Assembly (NCBI RefSeq): GCF_001429725.1
Contig: NZ_LMHV01000023.1
Coordinates: 767 to 64,766 of the forward strand
DNA length: 64,000 nt
From: Rhizobium sp. Root708
Lineage (GTDB): Bacteria; Pseudomonadota; Alphaproteobacteria; Rhizobiales; Rhizobiaceae
Reading direction: 5' to 3'
Shown here one piece after another: positions 53,566 through 62,441 of the stretch. The notes below the pieces were generated by a model. That model was not told where the DNA came from, did not search any database, and saw only the letters and a list, made by a program, of their open reading frames with translations. Every line of letters begins with the position of its first letter. Position 1 is the first letter of the stretch. Position numbers and translations under genes: made by a program.

Positions 53566-54771
53566 TTAGTTGGCAGCCTGAATCTTGGGACGAACATGCT
53601 CGATCACACGGACCGCCAACGCCATCAGACCGAGGGCGCCACCGAGAACACTGACGCCAACCCAGCCCTCGTAGCTCCAGACGGTGGAGGCGAGTGCAGC
53701 ACCCGCGGCACCGCCGAGGAACATGGCTGTCATGAAGATGGTATTGAGGCGACTGCGGGCCTCCTGATCGAGCGCGTAGACGATATGCTGGTTCGAGACC
53801 AAGGCACTCTGAATGCCGAAATCGAGAACGATGACACCGATGACGAGGGCGATCAGCGAGTTCCAGAAGCCGAACATCAGCCAGGATGCGATCGTCAGAA
53901 TGGTTCCGAGCCATACGACGAAGTGCGGACCTTTCCGATCCGCGACCTTGCCGGCCAACGGGGCTGCAAACACTCCGACGGCCCCGACGACGCCGAACAG
54001 GCCGGCAACATCCGCGCCAAGGTTGAACTTGGGCGTTGCGAGATAGAGCGCCAGGACGGTCCAGAATGCGGTGAAGGAACCGAAGAGAGCCGCCTGCATC
54101 AAGGCTGCGGTTCGCAGCGCACGCTCGCGCTTCCAGAGGTGGACGAGAGACCGCAGGGCGTTGCGGTAAGCCATCCGTGACGTCGGTGCATGATCGGGCA
54201 GCGTCATGAACATCAGGCCGGAAGCCCCGAGTGCCATTGGGACGCCGAGCCAGAACATTTCTCGCCAGCCAAAGTGCTGCCCGACGAAACCCGACAGGGT
54301 TCGGCTAAAGAGGATCCCGGAGAGAACGCCCGCCATGACGGTGCCGATCGTCGAGCCGCGCTTTTCGGGCATGGCAAGGGATGCGGCAAATGGCACTATC
54401 TGCTGAGCGACCGTCGAAGCGGCGCCGACGACCAGGGATGCAAGCACCAGTGCCCAGGCTGTGGGCGACAGTGCGGCCAACACCAGAGCTGCGGCCAGAA
54501 CGATGAATTGTCCGATGATCAACTTGCGACGATGGACGATGTCGCCCAGCGGGAGCAGCAGGAGGAGCCCGAGAGCATAGCCCAACTGCGTCGCTGTGGG
54601 GATGAAGCCGGTGACAGGCTCGTGCGCGAAATCCGCCTCGATAATGCCGAGCATTGGCTGGTTGTAGTAGATATTGGCGACGGCAATGCCACTTGCAGCG
54701 GCCATTGCGAAAAGTGCGGGCTTGCCCAGCCCCGCCCTGGGCTTGTGGGCATGTTTGGCATTGATATCCAT
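53566..54771 (-). CDS. MFS transporter
   Basis: A 401-residue transporter with twelve hydrophobic segments; ALFAMAAASGIAVANIYYNQ and the YALGLLLLLPLGDIVHRRKL loop are typical of the YnfM/aromatic-type MFS group. ATG at 54771 has AAGGTG six bases upstream. It is divergent from a LysR gene and co-transcribed with the monooxygenase. Confidence 0.85.
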   Translation of the reverse strand: MDINAKHAHKPRAGLGKPALFAMAAASGIAVANIYYNQPMLGIIEADFAHEPVTGFIPTATQLGYALGLLLLLPLGDIVHRRKLIIGQFIVLAAALVLAALSPTAWALVLASLVVGAASTVAQQIVPFAASLAMPEKRGSTIGTVMAGVLSGILFSRTLSGFVGQHFGWREMFWLGVPMALGASGLMFMTLPDHAPTSRMAYRNALRSLVHLWKRERALRTAALMQAALFGSFTAFWTVLALYLATPKFNLGADVAGLFGVVGAVGVFAAPLAGKVADRKGPHFVVWLGTILTIASWLMFGFWNSLIALVIGVIVLDFGIQSALVSNQHIVYALDQEARSRLNTIFMTAMFLGGAAGAALASTVWSYEGWVGVSVLGGALGLMALAVRVIEHVRPKIQAAN

Positions 54772-54874
54772 GGCTTTCACCTTCGTTGGATGAGGTCTAC
54801 GAGATATCTAGCTTTTTACCTTGCATGGATTTAGTGGTCTTGGATGTTCTGCCTCTATAACGGAATTCGATATA

Positions 54875-55777
54875 ATGAACACGGATGACGTTCTGGTCTT
54901 CACGACGGCGGTCAATGCAGGGAGTCTTGCCGAAGCAGGCAGGCGGTTGGGTATCGGCCCGATGGCGGCGAGCCGACGGCTTGCCGCGCTCGAGGAGGCT
55001 TTGGGCGTCAGGCTTCTGCATCGCACGACGCGCTCGATTTCACCGACCCCCGAGGGGGAAACGTTCCTGCCGTTTGCTTTGGCCTTGGTGGAGAACGAGG
55101 CGGAGGCAAAGGCGCGTCTGCGATCCTCCGAGCGAGGTGCGGCTGGATTGCTGAGGGTTTCCGTACCGGTGTCCTTCGGCTTGAAGTTCGTGGCTCCCTT
55201 CATCCCCGACCTGCTGAAAGAAAATCCGGAACTCCGCATATCGCTGGATCTGACGGACAGCCTTCCTGACCTGATCGCGACCGGGACAGACCTTGCGATC
55301 CGGATTGCGCGGCTTCGCGACAGCAGCCTGATCGCGCGGAAGATCGCGGACAATCCGCGCGTGCTCGTCGCCAGCCCGGATTACCTCGCACAGCGAGGAA
55401 CGCCGACTTCGATCGACGACCTGACAGCCCACGACTGCCTTCCACTCCGCGGTGCCACGCATTGGACGTTCCGGGAGGGTGAAGCCGAGAGACACATACG
55501 TCTGAACTTCCGTTTCACCAGCAGCAGCATCGAAGGATGCCACGCTGCAAGTATCGCGGGCGGCGGTATCGCACTGCTGTCGTTGTGGAATGTGTCTGAC
55601 GACATCCGCGAAGGTCGCCTTGTTCCACTGCGCTTGCAAGGTGCGGAGCCCGAAGCGATCGGCATCTGGGCGGTCTATCCGACGACGAGGCTTGTCCTTC
55701 CCAAGGTCCGCACCTTTATCTCTGCTCTGAGATTACGGTTGGAGAATGTGACGGATCTCTTGCCGGAGGTGGAGTGA
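54875..55777 (+). CDS. LysR-family transcriptional regulator
   Basis: A 300-residue regulator, the standard LysR length. Winged helix: VNAGSLAEAGRRLGIGPMAA then RLAALEEALGVRLLHRTTRS; the effector domain follows (LLRVSVPVSFGLKFVAPFIP). The ATG at 54875 is preferred because the extra 18 residues of the longer frame do not match the family. Divergent from the MFS/monooxygenase pair, which it probably controls. Confidence 0.87.
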   Translation: MNTDDVLVFTTAVNAGSLAEAGRRLGIGPMAASRRLAALEEALGVRLLHRTTRSISPTPEGETFLPFALALVENEAEAKARLRSSERGAAGLLRVSVPVSFGLKFVAPFIPDLLKENPELRISLDLTDSLPDLIATGTDLAIRIARLRDSSLIARKIADNPRVLVASPDYLAQRGTPTSIDDLTAHDCLPLRGATHWTFREGEAERHIRLNFRFTSSSIEGCHAASIAGGGIALLSLWNVSDDIREGRLVPLRLQGAEPEAIGIWAVYPTTRLVLPKVRTFISALRLRLENVTDLLPEVE

Positions 55778-55821
55778 GTTTGCGCGGTCGTGCCAGCCAA
55801 CGGATCGGTGATGGCGCCCCG

Positions 55822-56418
55822 TCAGATAGCGACCGCCGAGAGCTGGTCCCGCAATGCAGGCCGGCGATGCACTGCTCGTGAAGCAGTTTTGATGCGGCGC
55901 CACGCGCTCGGCGTGCTTCCGGTCATGCGCTTGAAAATTCGGGAAAGGTGGGCCTGATCCGCGAGGCCGCAATTCAGCGCGATCTCGCAAAGCGGAAGGT
56001 CGGTGTTCAGCATCTGCTCTTTGGAGCGCTCGATCCGGCGTTCCATGACATAGGCATGCGGCGGGAGCCCGAAGCTCGCTTTGAACGCCACTGAAAAGTA
56101 ACTCGCGCTGAGCCGCGCGACCGCGGCAAGCTCGCCCAGCGAGATCCCGCCGTCTATCCGGCTCTCGATGAATGCGCGGAGTTTCGCGATCTGCCACGCC
56201 GCAAGGCCGCCACTGGATGGCGCCCTCAAGGTCCCTGCCCGCTCACCTGCCGGCTGGAGCAGCGTAGACGCCCTTTTGACGAGATCGATTGCTGAACTCT
56301 CGTCATCGTCGATGCATCCGAGAGCGTCGAGCAGCAAACGCGAGATTTCCGTCGACGTTTCGGCAGCGATTCCGAAACCGGAGATGGGAGCTCCAAGGGC
56401 GACACTATTGGATTGCAT
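55822..56418 (-). CDS. AraC-family regulator with short N-terminal region
   Basis: A 198-residue protein with a full C-terminal AraC domain (ISLGELAAVARLSASYFSVA; then EIALNCGLADQAHLSRIFKR) but only about 80 residues before it, too few for a usual sugar-binding cupin. ATG at 56418 has AGGAG seven bases upstream. It is convergent with the LysR gene. Target unknown; relatives sit next to oxidoreductase genes. Confidence 0.82.
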   Translation of the reverse strand: MQSNSVALGAPISGFGIAAETSTEISRLLLDALGCIDDDESSAIDLVKRASTLLQPAGERAGTLRAPSSGGLAAWQIAKLRAFIESRIDGGISLGELAAVARLSASYFSVAFKASFGLPPHAYVMERRIERSKEQMLNTDLPLCEIALNCGLADQAHLSRIFKRMTGSTPSAWRRIKTASRAVHRRPALRDQLSAVAI

Positions 56419-56639
56419 AACGGATCTCCTGCGCAACATCGCTTTTCGATGCAGTGATCATGGCCGACGGCCCACCTGCGCGGAATCCTACTGAAATCTA
56501 GTTCTTACCAACCTCCGGCGTGCATGGGACATACCTAGGTATAGGCCGTGCCGGCTGGAAGGAGGCCTGCGTCCGCCCCTCCGGAAGCCCATTCCACTTC
56601 CGATCGGGTGGCTCAATCCGAGGATTTCGCCGGACCTCC

Positions 56640-56692
56640 GAGGTGCCGGCGCGTGCCACCGCGAGAAAGATGCGAACGTCGCTCCATTCCAT
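56640..56692 (-). pseudogene. N-terminal scrap of a LysR-type regulator gene
   Basis: MEWSDVRIFLAVARAGT matches the first residues of LysR proteins (usual form DWDDVRIFLAVARAGS), with GAGGG upstream of the ATG. After that the reading turns into unrelated sequence, and no LysR body follows, so only the front survives. Confidence 0.5.
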
Positions 56693-56709
56693 GTTCAGCG
56701 TGCCCTCGC

Positions 56710-57381
56710 TTACAGCTGGTTCCCGTCGATGCCACGCAAGATCAGATCGACGCCGGCAAGAAATTGCGCCCGGTCATCGTGCTCCACCAGTTGCTTCGCG
56801 ATGCTTTCCAGGAACGGAAGCGGCTTTGAACTATTGTTCGCCCAGCGATGGATCACCGTGGAGAGGGATTCCGAACGATCGGTACCGGGCGGCAAAACAC
56901 GGTCATTCGCCGCATTCTGCCCTGCGACGCCAAGAATGTAATTGATGAGCGTCGACCATGCGTCGAACTGTGCCGCCGCCGGAACGCCGAGTTGCTGGAC
57001 CTGAACACCAAGGCCCTCAACGATACGGATCATCGCGATCTGCCATGGCGCACGCGTGAGATGCGCACCGATCCACGGATGGGCTTCGATGGCATCGAAA
57101 ATCCCGAGCGCGATCGCCTTTATCGCCTCACGGGGAGCGCCCTTGAACCCCTTCTCCATGACCCTTGCCATAACGTGATCCGTCGCCGCATCGAGCAACG
57201 CCTGTTTGTCGGCGACATGCCAGTAAATCGCGCCGCTGCCTGTTTCCAGCCTGGCGCTCAGAGCGCGAAAAGTCAGACCATTGTCACCATCGGCATCGAG
57301 TATCCCGATCGCGGTTTCGACAATTCTGTCCTTGGAGAGAGCCTCCGCCCGTCTTGTCGATCCTGGAGAGCGATTTTTCAC
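56710..57381 (-). CDS. TetR-family regulator
   Basis: A 223-residue regulator with N-terminal helix-turn-helix (LSKDRIVETAIGILDADGDN then LSARLETGSGAIYWHVADKQ) and a TetR_C-like ligand domain. The GTG at 57381 has AAGG six bases upstream; TTG at 57399 is an alternative. Divergent from the TetX-like monooxygenase, with two operator-like palindromes in the 84-base gap. Probable repressor of that enzyme and of itself. Confidence 0.87.
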   Translation of the reverse strand: MKNRSPGSTRRAEALSKDRIVETAIGILDADGDNGLTFRALSARLETGSGAIYWHVADKQALLDAATDHVMARVMEKGFKGAPREAIKAIALGIFDAIEAHPWIGAHLTRAPWQIAMIRIVEGLGVQVQQLGVPAAAQFDAWSTLINYILGVAGQNAANDRVLPPGTDRSESLSTVIHRWANNSSKPLPFLESIAKQLVEHDDRAQFLAGVDLILRGIDGNQL

Positions 57382-57399
57382 TGTCAGCCTTGACCTCAA

Positions 57400-57414
57400 T
57401 GGAATTCCGTTCCA
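57400..57414. promoter_or_regulatory. TetR operator, first copy
   Basis: TGGAATTCCGTTCCA, an imperfect palindrome with one mismatched pair, in the gap between the divergent tetR-type and monooxygenase genes. It has the same outer arms and spacing as the second copy 27 bases to the right. Confidence 0.6.
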
Positions 57415-57426
57415 TTTAGATTGAAA

Positions 57427-57441
57427 TGGAACGCTGTTCCA
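57427..57441. promoter_or_regulatory. TetR operator, second copy
   Basis: TGGAACGCTGTTCCA is a perfect inverted repeat (TGGAAC, GCT, GTTCCA), 25 bases before the monooxygenase start. Together with the first copy it makes a tandem site typical of TetR-type repression. Confidence 0.65.
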
Positions 57442-57465
57442 GTCAACTCGTTGAAAGGATTTTTG

Positions 57466-58596
57466 ATGACATCAGTTGCGATTGTTGGAGCGGGACTTGG
57501 TGGCCTGATGCTCGCCCGCGTCCTTCACGTCCATGGCATCAGCTCGACGATCTACGAAGCTGATGCCTCTGCGCTGGCCCGCACGCAGGGCGGCCAGCTC
57601 GACATCCATGTGAGTGACGGGCAAGCCGCGATTGCATCCGCCCAACTCACGGATCAGTTTCGTTCGATCATTCATCAGGGCGGCGCCGCCACGCGGGTGC
57701 TTGATAGCGATGGTGCGGTGCTATTTGAGGAACCGGACGACAATACGAATACGCGCCCGGAAGTGCTCCGCGGCGACCTGAGGCGCATGCTTCTGGAATC
57801 GCTTCCGCCGGCCACCGTACGGTGGGGCAAGAAGCTCGTTCGCATCGTATCTGCCGGGAATGGGCGCCACGAACTGACGTTCGCCGATGGGTCGAAGGTC
57901 ATGACCGCGATGCTTGTCGGGGCTGACGGCGCATGGTCCAAGGTGCGCCCGCTTCTGTCGAACGCGGCACCTGAATATACAGGTATTACCTTCATCGAGA
58001 CCTACCTGTCTGATGTCGACACCATGCATCCGGCCGCCGCCCGGACCGTGGGCACCGGCGCGATGTATGCCCTCTCCCCCGGCAGGGCGATCGCCGCGCA
58101 CCGCGAGGCTGACGGTATCCTTCATGCCTACGCACAACTGAACGTTCCCGTAGATTGGGTTGGCGCTATCGACTTCAACGACAAGGCTGCTGTTATCGCC
58201 AAGGTGGCCGCCGAGTTCGATGGCTGGGCGCCGGAACTGACGGCTCTCGTCCGAGAGTCGGACACGCTTCCGGTCGCCCGTATGATCCACAGCCTGCCTG
58301 GCGAGCATCGGTGGGACCGCACCCCCGGCGTGACGCTGCTTGGCGACGCGGCTCACCTGATGCCGCCATCGGGCGACGGAGCAAACCTTGCCATGTTCGA
58401 TGGAGCCGAATTGGCGAAAGCAATCCTGGCGCACCCCGATAACCCCGAACTAGCACTCGCCATTTACGAAGAGGCAATGTTTCGCCGCAGTCATGCCGCT
58501 GCGGCCGATGCGCGGGAGGTCGTTGATCTATGCCTCGGCGACAGGGCACCTCACGGTCTTGTCGAATTCTTCCAGCGCCCTCACGGCATGTCGTGA
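57466..58596 (+). CDS. TetX-like FAD monooxygenase
   Basis: A 376-residue flavin monooxygenase. SVAIVGAGLGGLMLARVLHV is the FAD motif, TAMLVGADGAWSKVRPLLSN the second motif and VTLLGDAAHLMPPSGDGANL the third, which closely follows TetX-type hydroxylases. GAAAGG precedes the ATG. Controlled by the divergent TetR. Whether it modifies tetracyclines is unknown; many relatives act on other aromatic substrates. Confidence 0.85.
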   Translation: MTSVAIVGAGLGGLMLARVLHVHGISSTIYEADASALARTQGGQLDIHVSDGQAAIASAQLTDQFRSIIHQGGAATRVLDSDGAVLFEEPDDNTNTRPEVLRGDLRRMLLESLPPATVRWGKKLVRIVSAGNGRHELTFADGSKVMTAMLVGADGAWSKVRPLLSNAAPEYTGITFIETYLSDVDTMHPAAARTVGTGAMYALSPGRAIAAHREADGILHAYAQLNVPVDWVGAIDFNDKAAVIAKVAAEFDGWAPELTALVRESDTLPVARMIHSLPGEHRWDRTPGVTLLGDAAHLMPPSGDGANLAMFDGAELAKAILAHPDNPELALAIYEEAMFRRSHAAAADAREVVDLCLGDRAPHGLVEFFQRPHGMS

Positions 58597-58654
58597 AGGG
58601 CACACGTCATCTCACTGACTATGGTGATAGGACAAACCACGCAGAGCCATCTAA

Positions 58655-58966
58655 GGCGCGATCTTTGGCACAGCTCTGCTCTCGATCGCACCCGAGCCAT
58701 TCGTCGGTGCCATCTTGCTGCGGCCGCAACCGATCTCCGACGATTTTTCCTTTCCAGATTTATCTGGAAAGTCCGTGCTCATAATTTCAGGGATGCACGA
58801 TCAGCGGCGGGAGCCGCAGCACGCATTTCAAGTCGCGGGGCAACTATCGGTAGCGAATGCAAGGGTCACTCATCATGATTTGGATGCCGGTCACTAATGG
58901 GCGCCCGATGAGCTCGATCTTGTTCTCGGTCGACAATGGATGAGTGAGAACTTTCCCACCGGTTAA
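58655..58966 (+). pseudogene. Decayed alpha/beta hydrolase (carboxylesterase type)
   Basis: The frame reads GAILLRPQPI, then FPDLSGKSVLIISGMHDQRR with the acid aspartate and NARVTHHDLDAGH with the catalytic histidine, as in phospholipase/carboxylesterase-like enzymes. A TAA at 58895-58897 follows that histidine, yet the same frame continues WAPDELDLVLGRQWMSENFP to a second stop at 58964, just as an intact protein would end. The front half with the nucleophile serine is absent: a TAA lies at 58652. Confidence 0.7.
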
Positions 58967-59195
58967 GGTGCCGCTGACGGCATCAAGCAAGGCGCGGATT
59001 ACCGGCAGCAACCGATGCACCGGTTCGCTCGGCACAGTCTCGGCTGCGCTTGTGAAACTCCCGAAATGTCGTCGCCGTTTACCATAAGCCAGGAGAAGGC
59101 TGCCAATGCTCGCATAAGGTGATAATGCGTTGCGACACCACCATTGAGACAATCCCGACATTCCGCTGATAGGGCGAGCACCGAAGGCCACGACG

Positions 59196-59939
59196 ATGTT
59201 TACATTTCCGACGTTCATCGTCTGCACGATGGGCCTACTCGTCTTTGCCCTGAAAGCGACATCGACCGGGTGCCGGCGCAAGCGCGGTGGCATGGGACCT
59301 CGCGCATTTCAATCCAGGCTGGTGTCACCGATCTTCTGGGCGGTACTGAGCCTTGTCGCCCTGACGATTACCCAAATCGAGTGCTTCAAGGACATCGGCG
59401 TGATGTTTATCGCGGTCCTGGTCCTGTTCGCCTTGTTCACAAGTTTCACAGTGCCATTTGCGATCGTGTTTTGGCTTATTATCTTGTTCCTTTCTCAATG
59501 GACGAACGTATTCGCGCTGATCGCCGTTCTCTCCATGGCAACGGCCCTCGGTTACATTGCCGGATTCGTGCTCGGAGGGCCGAAGCGTCAGGTGATTGCG
59601 ATGCCTCCTACCACCCCAAAGTCGCACAGAGCCCGACTATGGCCAAAGTGGCTCCCTGAGCCAACCGCTCTTCGCCTTGCGATATCGAAGCCGCTGGTGA
59701 AGCCGATCTGGATTGCCCTGCCAGAATTCAACTTGATGCGGCATGACCATAAAAAGCGACCAGTTGGGCGCGGCGATATCGGGCGTCTCAACGATCCGCC
59801 GAGCCTGCGTTTCAACGGCAAGATCGAGTTCGCGACGAGACGCCAAGATTTCGCTTTGACGACCGACCAAGGCGACAGCTCGCGCGGCTGCGGATCGCCG
59901 CCGGAAGTCACGGCCCCGCTCAGCCTCCGGCGCACGTAG
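59196..59939 (+). CDS. Membrane protein of unknown function, end overlaps antisense gene
   Basis: A frame of 247 codons. The first 130 residues contain four hydrophobic segments, for example VSPIFWAVLSLVALTITQIE and VFWLIILFLSQWTNVFALIA, and look like a small membrane protein. From about residue 148 it runs antisense to the pyridoxamine-phosphate-oxidase gene and has no membrane or domain character. The true gene may end near 59640 with its stop lost, or the whole frame may be chance. No clear ribosome site. Confidence 0.4.
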   Translation: MFTFPTFIVCTMGLLVFALKATSTGCRRKRGGMGPRAFQSRLVSPIFWAVLSLVALTITQIECFKDIGVMFIAVLVLFALFTSFTVPFAIVFWLIILFLSQWTNVFALIAVLSMATALGYIAGFVLGGPKRQVIAMPPTTPKSHRARLWPKWLPEPTALRLAISKPLVKPIWIALPEFNLMRHDHKKRPVGRGDIGRLNDPPSLRFNGKIEFATRRQDFALTTDQGDSSRGCGSPPEVTAPLSLRRT

Positions 59940-60281
59940 TGCGATGCCACGGATCCTGACTTGGCGTCCAAGCGGTTGCCAGTAGAACGTCAAGGCAACG
60001 TAGGGATTTGCGGCGATCTGTTGGCCCTTCGGCCCAGCGTCGGTCGTCGCGAAGTGCCAGCCGCGATGGTCGAGATTCTTCAGGATCAGAACGCGGGCGT
60101 CTGGCGCCCCACTGTCATCGACCGTGGACAAGACCATCGCATGCGGCTCCTTGACGCCAGCCTCGATCGCCTCCCGCAGCCAGACCGAGAAGAGATCGCA
60201 CGGGCCGTCGCACGCGGCATCTAGATCGAACGGCGGGAATGGGCCTGAAAGTGACGCAAGAGATTGAATTTGATCCTTCAT
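59637..60281 (-). CDS. Pyridoxamine 5'-phosphate oxidase-like (PdxH family)
   Basis: A 214-residue FMN enzyme, the usual PdxH length. FMN and substrate motifs: PDARVLILKNLDHRGWHFAT, KGQQIAANPYVALTFYWQPL and GRQVRIRGIA, with the C-terminal dimer part VEFWQGNPDRLHQRLRYRK including the W-N-R signature of PdxH. It follows the methyltransferase gene by 11 bases. Genuine vitamin B6 oxidase or a related flavoenzyme; rhizobia often carry extra copies. Confidence 0.83.
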   Translation of the reverse strand: MKDQIQSLASLSGPFPPFDLDAACDGPCDLFSVWLREAIEAGVKEPHAMVLSTVDDSGAPDARVLILKNLDHRGWHFATTDAGPKGQQIAANPYVALTFYWQPLGRQVRIRGIALRAPEAERGRDFRRRSAAARAVALVGRQSEILASRRELDLAVETQARRIVETPDIAAPNWSLFMVMPHQVEFWQGNPDRLHQRLRYRKAKSGWLREPLWP

Positions 60282-60292
60282 GCTCACGTCTC

Positions 60293-61069
60293 TCACGGCC
60301 TCGCCACAAAAAGCCTCAGCGACCCCTCGAAAAAGGGTTGCGTGCGTAGTGTGCCGTATCGCGCATCCCATGTTCCATTCGCAAGATCGCTGCCAAGCTC
60401 GGCCACGAAGCGATCGCCGACACTCGCATCCACGAAGCTCCAGGCGGAATTGGCAAGCCGCGCCCCCGGCTCAAGCAATCGTTCGGGCCGGCCGTAATAT
60501 GCTTCGCCAAACCCGTCGACGCAATTGAGAGGGATCGGCACCGGGAGAATTTCCACCGGCGCATCGAACGCCTCGGCGATGGCATCGGGCTCCGGATAAC
60601 GCCGGGCCTCCACGGCGATCATCTCTGGCGCATAGTCGTTCAGCCAGCAGCGATGCAGTTCCTTCGGATCACAGGAAAGAACGACGACCGGGCCTCGCGT
60701 GACACGCCGCATCTCCCGAAGACCGGCCTTCAGGTCGGACCACTGATGGATCGTAAAGGTCGCCATGCTGGCGTCGAAACTCTGGTCAGCGAAAGGAAGA
60801 CGCTCGGCGACGGCATCGATCGCCGAGGGCAGGTGCGCGGGCCTTTGCGCGCGCATCGAGGCCGAAGGTTCGACGGGCGTTACCTCGCGGTCGACCGGCT
60901 CGTAGGACCCTGCCCCTGCCCCGACGTTCAGGACTGTTCCGGCATCGCCGAGTGCGCTCAAGATGAAGCTCGCGATATGCGGGTCGGGTTGGCGGTAGGA
61001 GACGTAACCTTGCCCGATCACGCCGTAGTTGGCATCACCCGCGCTGCCGTCATTGTGTCTGTTGCTCAT
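60293..61069 (-). CDS. Class I SAM-dependent methyltransferase
   Basis: A 258-residue methyltransferase of the UbiE/type 11 kind. Motif I is GTVLNVGAGAGSYEPVDREV, the acidic residue lies in PVEPSASM, and motif III-IV is FDASMATFTIHQWSDLKAGL. ATG at 61069 follows AAGGA. Divergent from the GcvA-like LysR gene, its probable regulator, and co-transcribed with the PdxH-like gene. Substrate unknown. Confidence 0.83.
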   Translation of the reverse strand: MSNRHNDGSAGDANYGVIGQGYVSYRQPDPHIASFILSALGDAGTVLNVGAGAGSYEPVDREVTPVEPSASMRAQRPAHLPSAIDAVAERLPFADQSFDASMATFTIHQWSDLKAGLREMRRVTRGPVVVLSCDPKELHRCWLNDYAPEMIAVEARRYPEPDAIAEAFDAPVEILPVPIPLNCVDGFGEAYYGRPERLLEPGARLANSAWSFVDASVGDRFVAELGSDLANGTWDARYGTLRTQPFFEGSLRLFVARP

Positions 61070-61210
61070 CGTTTTTCTTCCTTGCTTTAGGACGCGTTCA
61101 TGCTGCCGCGGGAAATGCGCTCTCCCCGGCCAAATGTTCCAAAACCGAAACTGTTGTTCTCGACGAGTGCAAAAACCACTGGAATCGCAGTGATGAAAAC
61201 CGATATGATC

Positions 61211-61225
61211 GAACATCCAATGTTC
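61211..61225. promoter_or_regulatory. Candidate LysR operator
   Basis: GAACATCCAATGTTC is a perfect inverted repeat (GAACAT, CCA, ATGTTC) 11 bases before the LysR start, in the gap shared with the divergent methyltransferase gene. A related half site, ATGTTCC, lies near 61134. Confidence 0.5.
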
Positions 61226-61236
61226 TAAAAAGTCAC

Positions 61237-62112
61237 ATGGCGAGAAACATACCTTCTCTTAATGCGCTCCGCGCTTTCGAAGCGGCAGGTCGTCACGGCC
61301 GAATGACCCTTGCCGCAGACGAATTGAACGTCACCCATAGTGCGGTGAGCCGCCAGGTTCAGCATCTTGAGGAGGTGCTGGGTGTTCCCCTGTTCGAGGG
61401 ACCAAAGAACAGGCTCCGCTTGACGGAAGCAGGGACAGTGCTTCTCGCCGGCCTCGTTGGCGCATTCGACCAGATGGATGCGTCCGTCCGTGCCGTCGCC
61501 GATACGGAGGCTGGGTCGATCGACGTATCGTGTCCGGGAACCTTCACGATGCGTTGGCTGATTCCTCGGCTCTATCGCTTTCAGGCCGAATATCCCCAGA
61601 TCGACGTGCGCCTGACGGCATCGTCCCGCCCGGTGGATTTCGGTCGGGATGGCTTCGACGTCGCGATCCGGGTTCGCGACCCGCCGTGGCCGGCCGGCGC
61701 CGAGGTCATACCGCTATTTCCCGAGCAGACGGGCCCGGTGATGGCGCCGACCATTGTTGCGGTCGAGGGAACAGCGCTCCTTCATACCCGAACGCGCCCA
61801 CGCGCATGGGAAAATTGGCTGACGCGGTCGCGTGAGGCACCGTGGATCGGGCCAAAAGTCGACTACGAGCATTTCTACTTCATGCTCGAAGCTGCGAGGG
61901 CGGGGTTGGGTGTCTGCGTGGCGCCATGGCCCTACGTGGTGGACGACATCAAGGCGGGTCGGCTGAAAGCACCGCACGGCTTTATCGATAGCGGCCACCA
62001 ATACGTTGCCTTGCGGCGTGCTCGACGTAACCGGAAGGCCAGTCTGTTCTGCGACTGGCTGGCAAATGAGGCCTCGCAGTTCTCCGATTCAGAACCGGCT
62101 CCCTCGGGTTGA
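61237..62112 (+). CDS. LysR-family regulator (GcvA-like)
   Basis: A 291-residue regulator of the GcvA subgroup, shown by PSLNALRAFEAAGRHGRMTL and AADELNVTHSAVSRQVQHLE at the N terminus and DFGRDGFDVAIRVRDPPWP in the effector domain. Divergent from the methyltransferase gene. The ATG is preceded only by AAAAAGTCAC, a weak ribosome site. Confidence 0.87.
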   Translation: MARNIPSLNALRAFEAAGRHGRMTLAADELNVTHSAVSRQVQHLEEVLGVPLFEGPKNRLRLTEAGTVLLAGLVGAFDQMDASVRAVADTEAGSIDVSCPGTFTMRWLIPRLYRFQAEYPQIDVRLTASSRPVDFGRDGFDVAIRVRDPPWPAGAEVIPLFPEQTGPVMAPTIVAVEGTALLHTRTRPRAWENWLTRSREAPWIGPKVDYEHFYFMLEAARAGLGVCVAPWPYVVDDIKAGRLKAPHGFIDSGHQYVALRRARRNRKASLFCDWLANEASQFSDSEPAPSG

Positions 62113-62196
62113 GGCAAGCAAGGCAACCACTCGTCCCCACCGGAAATGGCAAGAGTAAGTCTTGACGGTCGCAGGCGACGCGTCATAAGTGGGCGT

Positions 62197-62393
62197 GACG
62201 GTTCCCCGAGAATGACTTCAACGGGATTAATAGGGAACACGGTGCGGAAGACCCCAAAGGGACCAAGACCGTGGCTGCCCCCGCAACTGTAAGCGGATTG
62301 CCGATCATCCTTGGGCCGGAAGGCCATGCCACTGCGACTATCGCGGGAAGGCAGATGACCGACACGTATCCGTGAGCCAGGAGACCTGCCGTC
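62197..62393 (+). promoter_or_regulatory. Cobalamin riboswitch
   Basis: A full adenosylcobalamin-type aptamer on the plus strand. Conserved elements in order: AATAGGGAACACGGTG, CCGTGGCTGCCCCCGCAACT with GTAAGCGG, the GCCACTG segment, CGGGAAGGC and the B12 box AGCCAGGAGACCTGCC at 62375-62390. GACGG (62197-62201) pairs with CCGTC (62389-62393) to close the base. It should repress the downstream importer genes when B12 is plentiful. A CGGGC/GCCCG hairpin just before the next ribosome site may be the switching part. Confidence 0.93.
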
Positions 62394-62441
62394 GATCACG
62401 ATTCCAATCAGCCGGGCGGGGATGCCCGACAAGGAGCAGAC

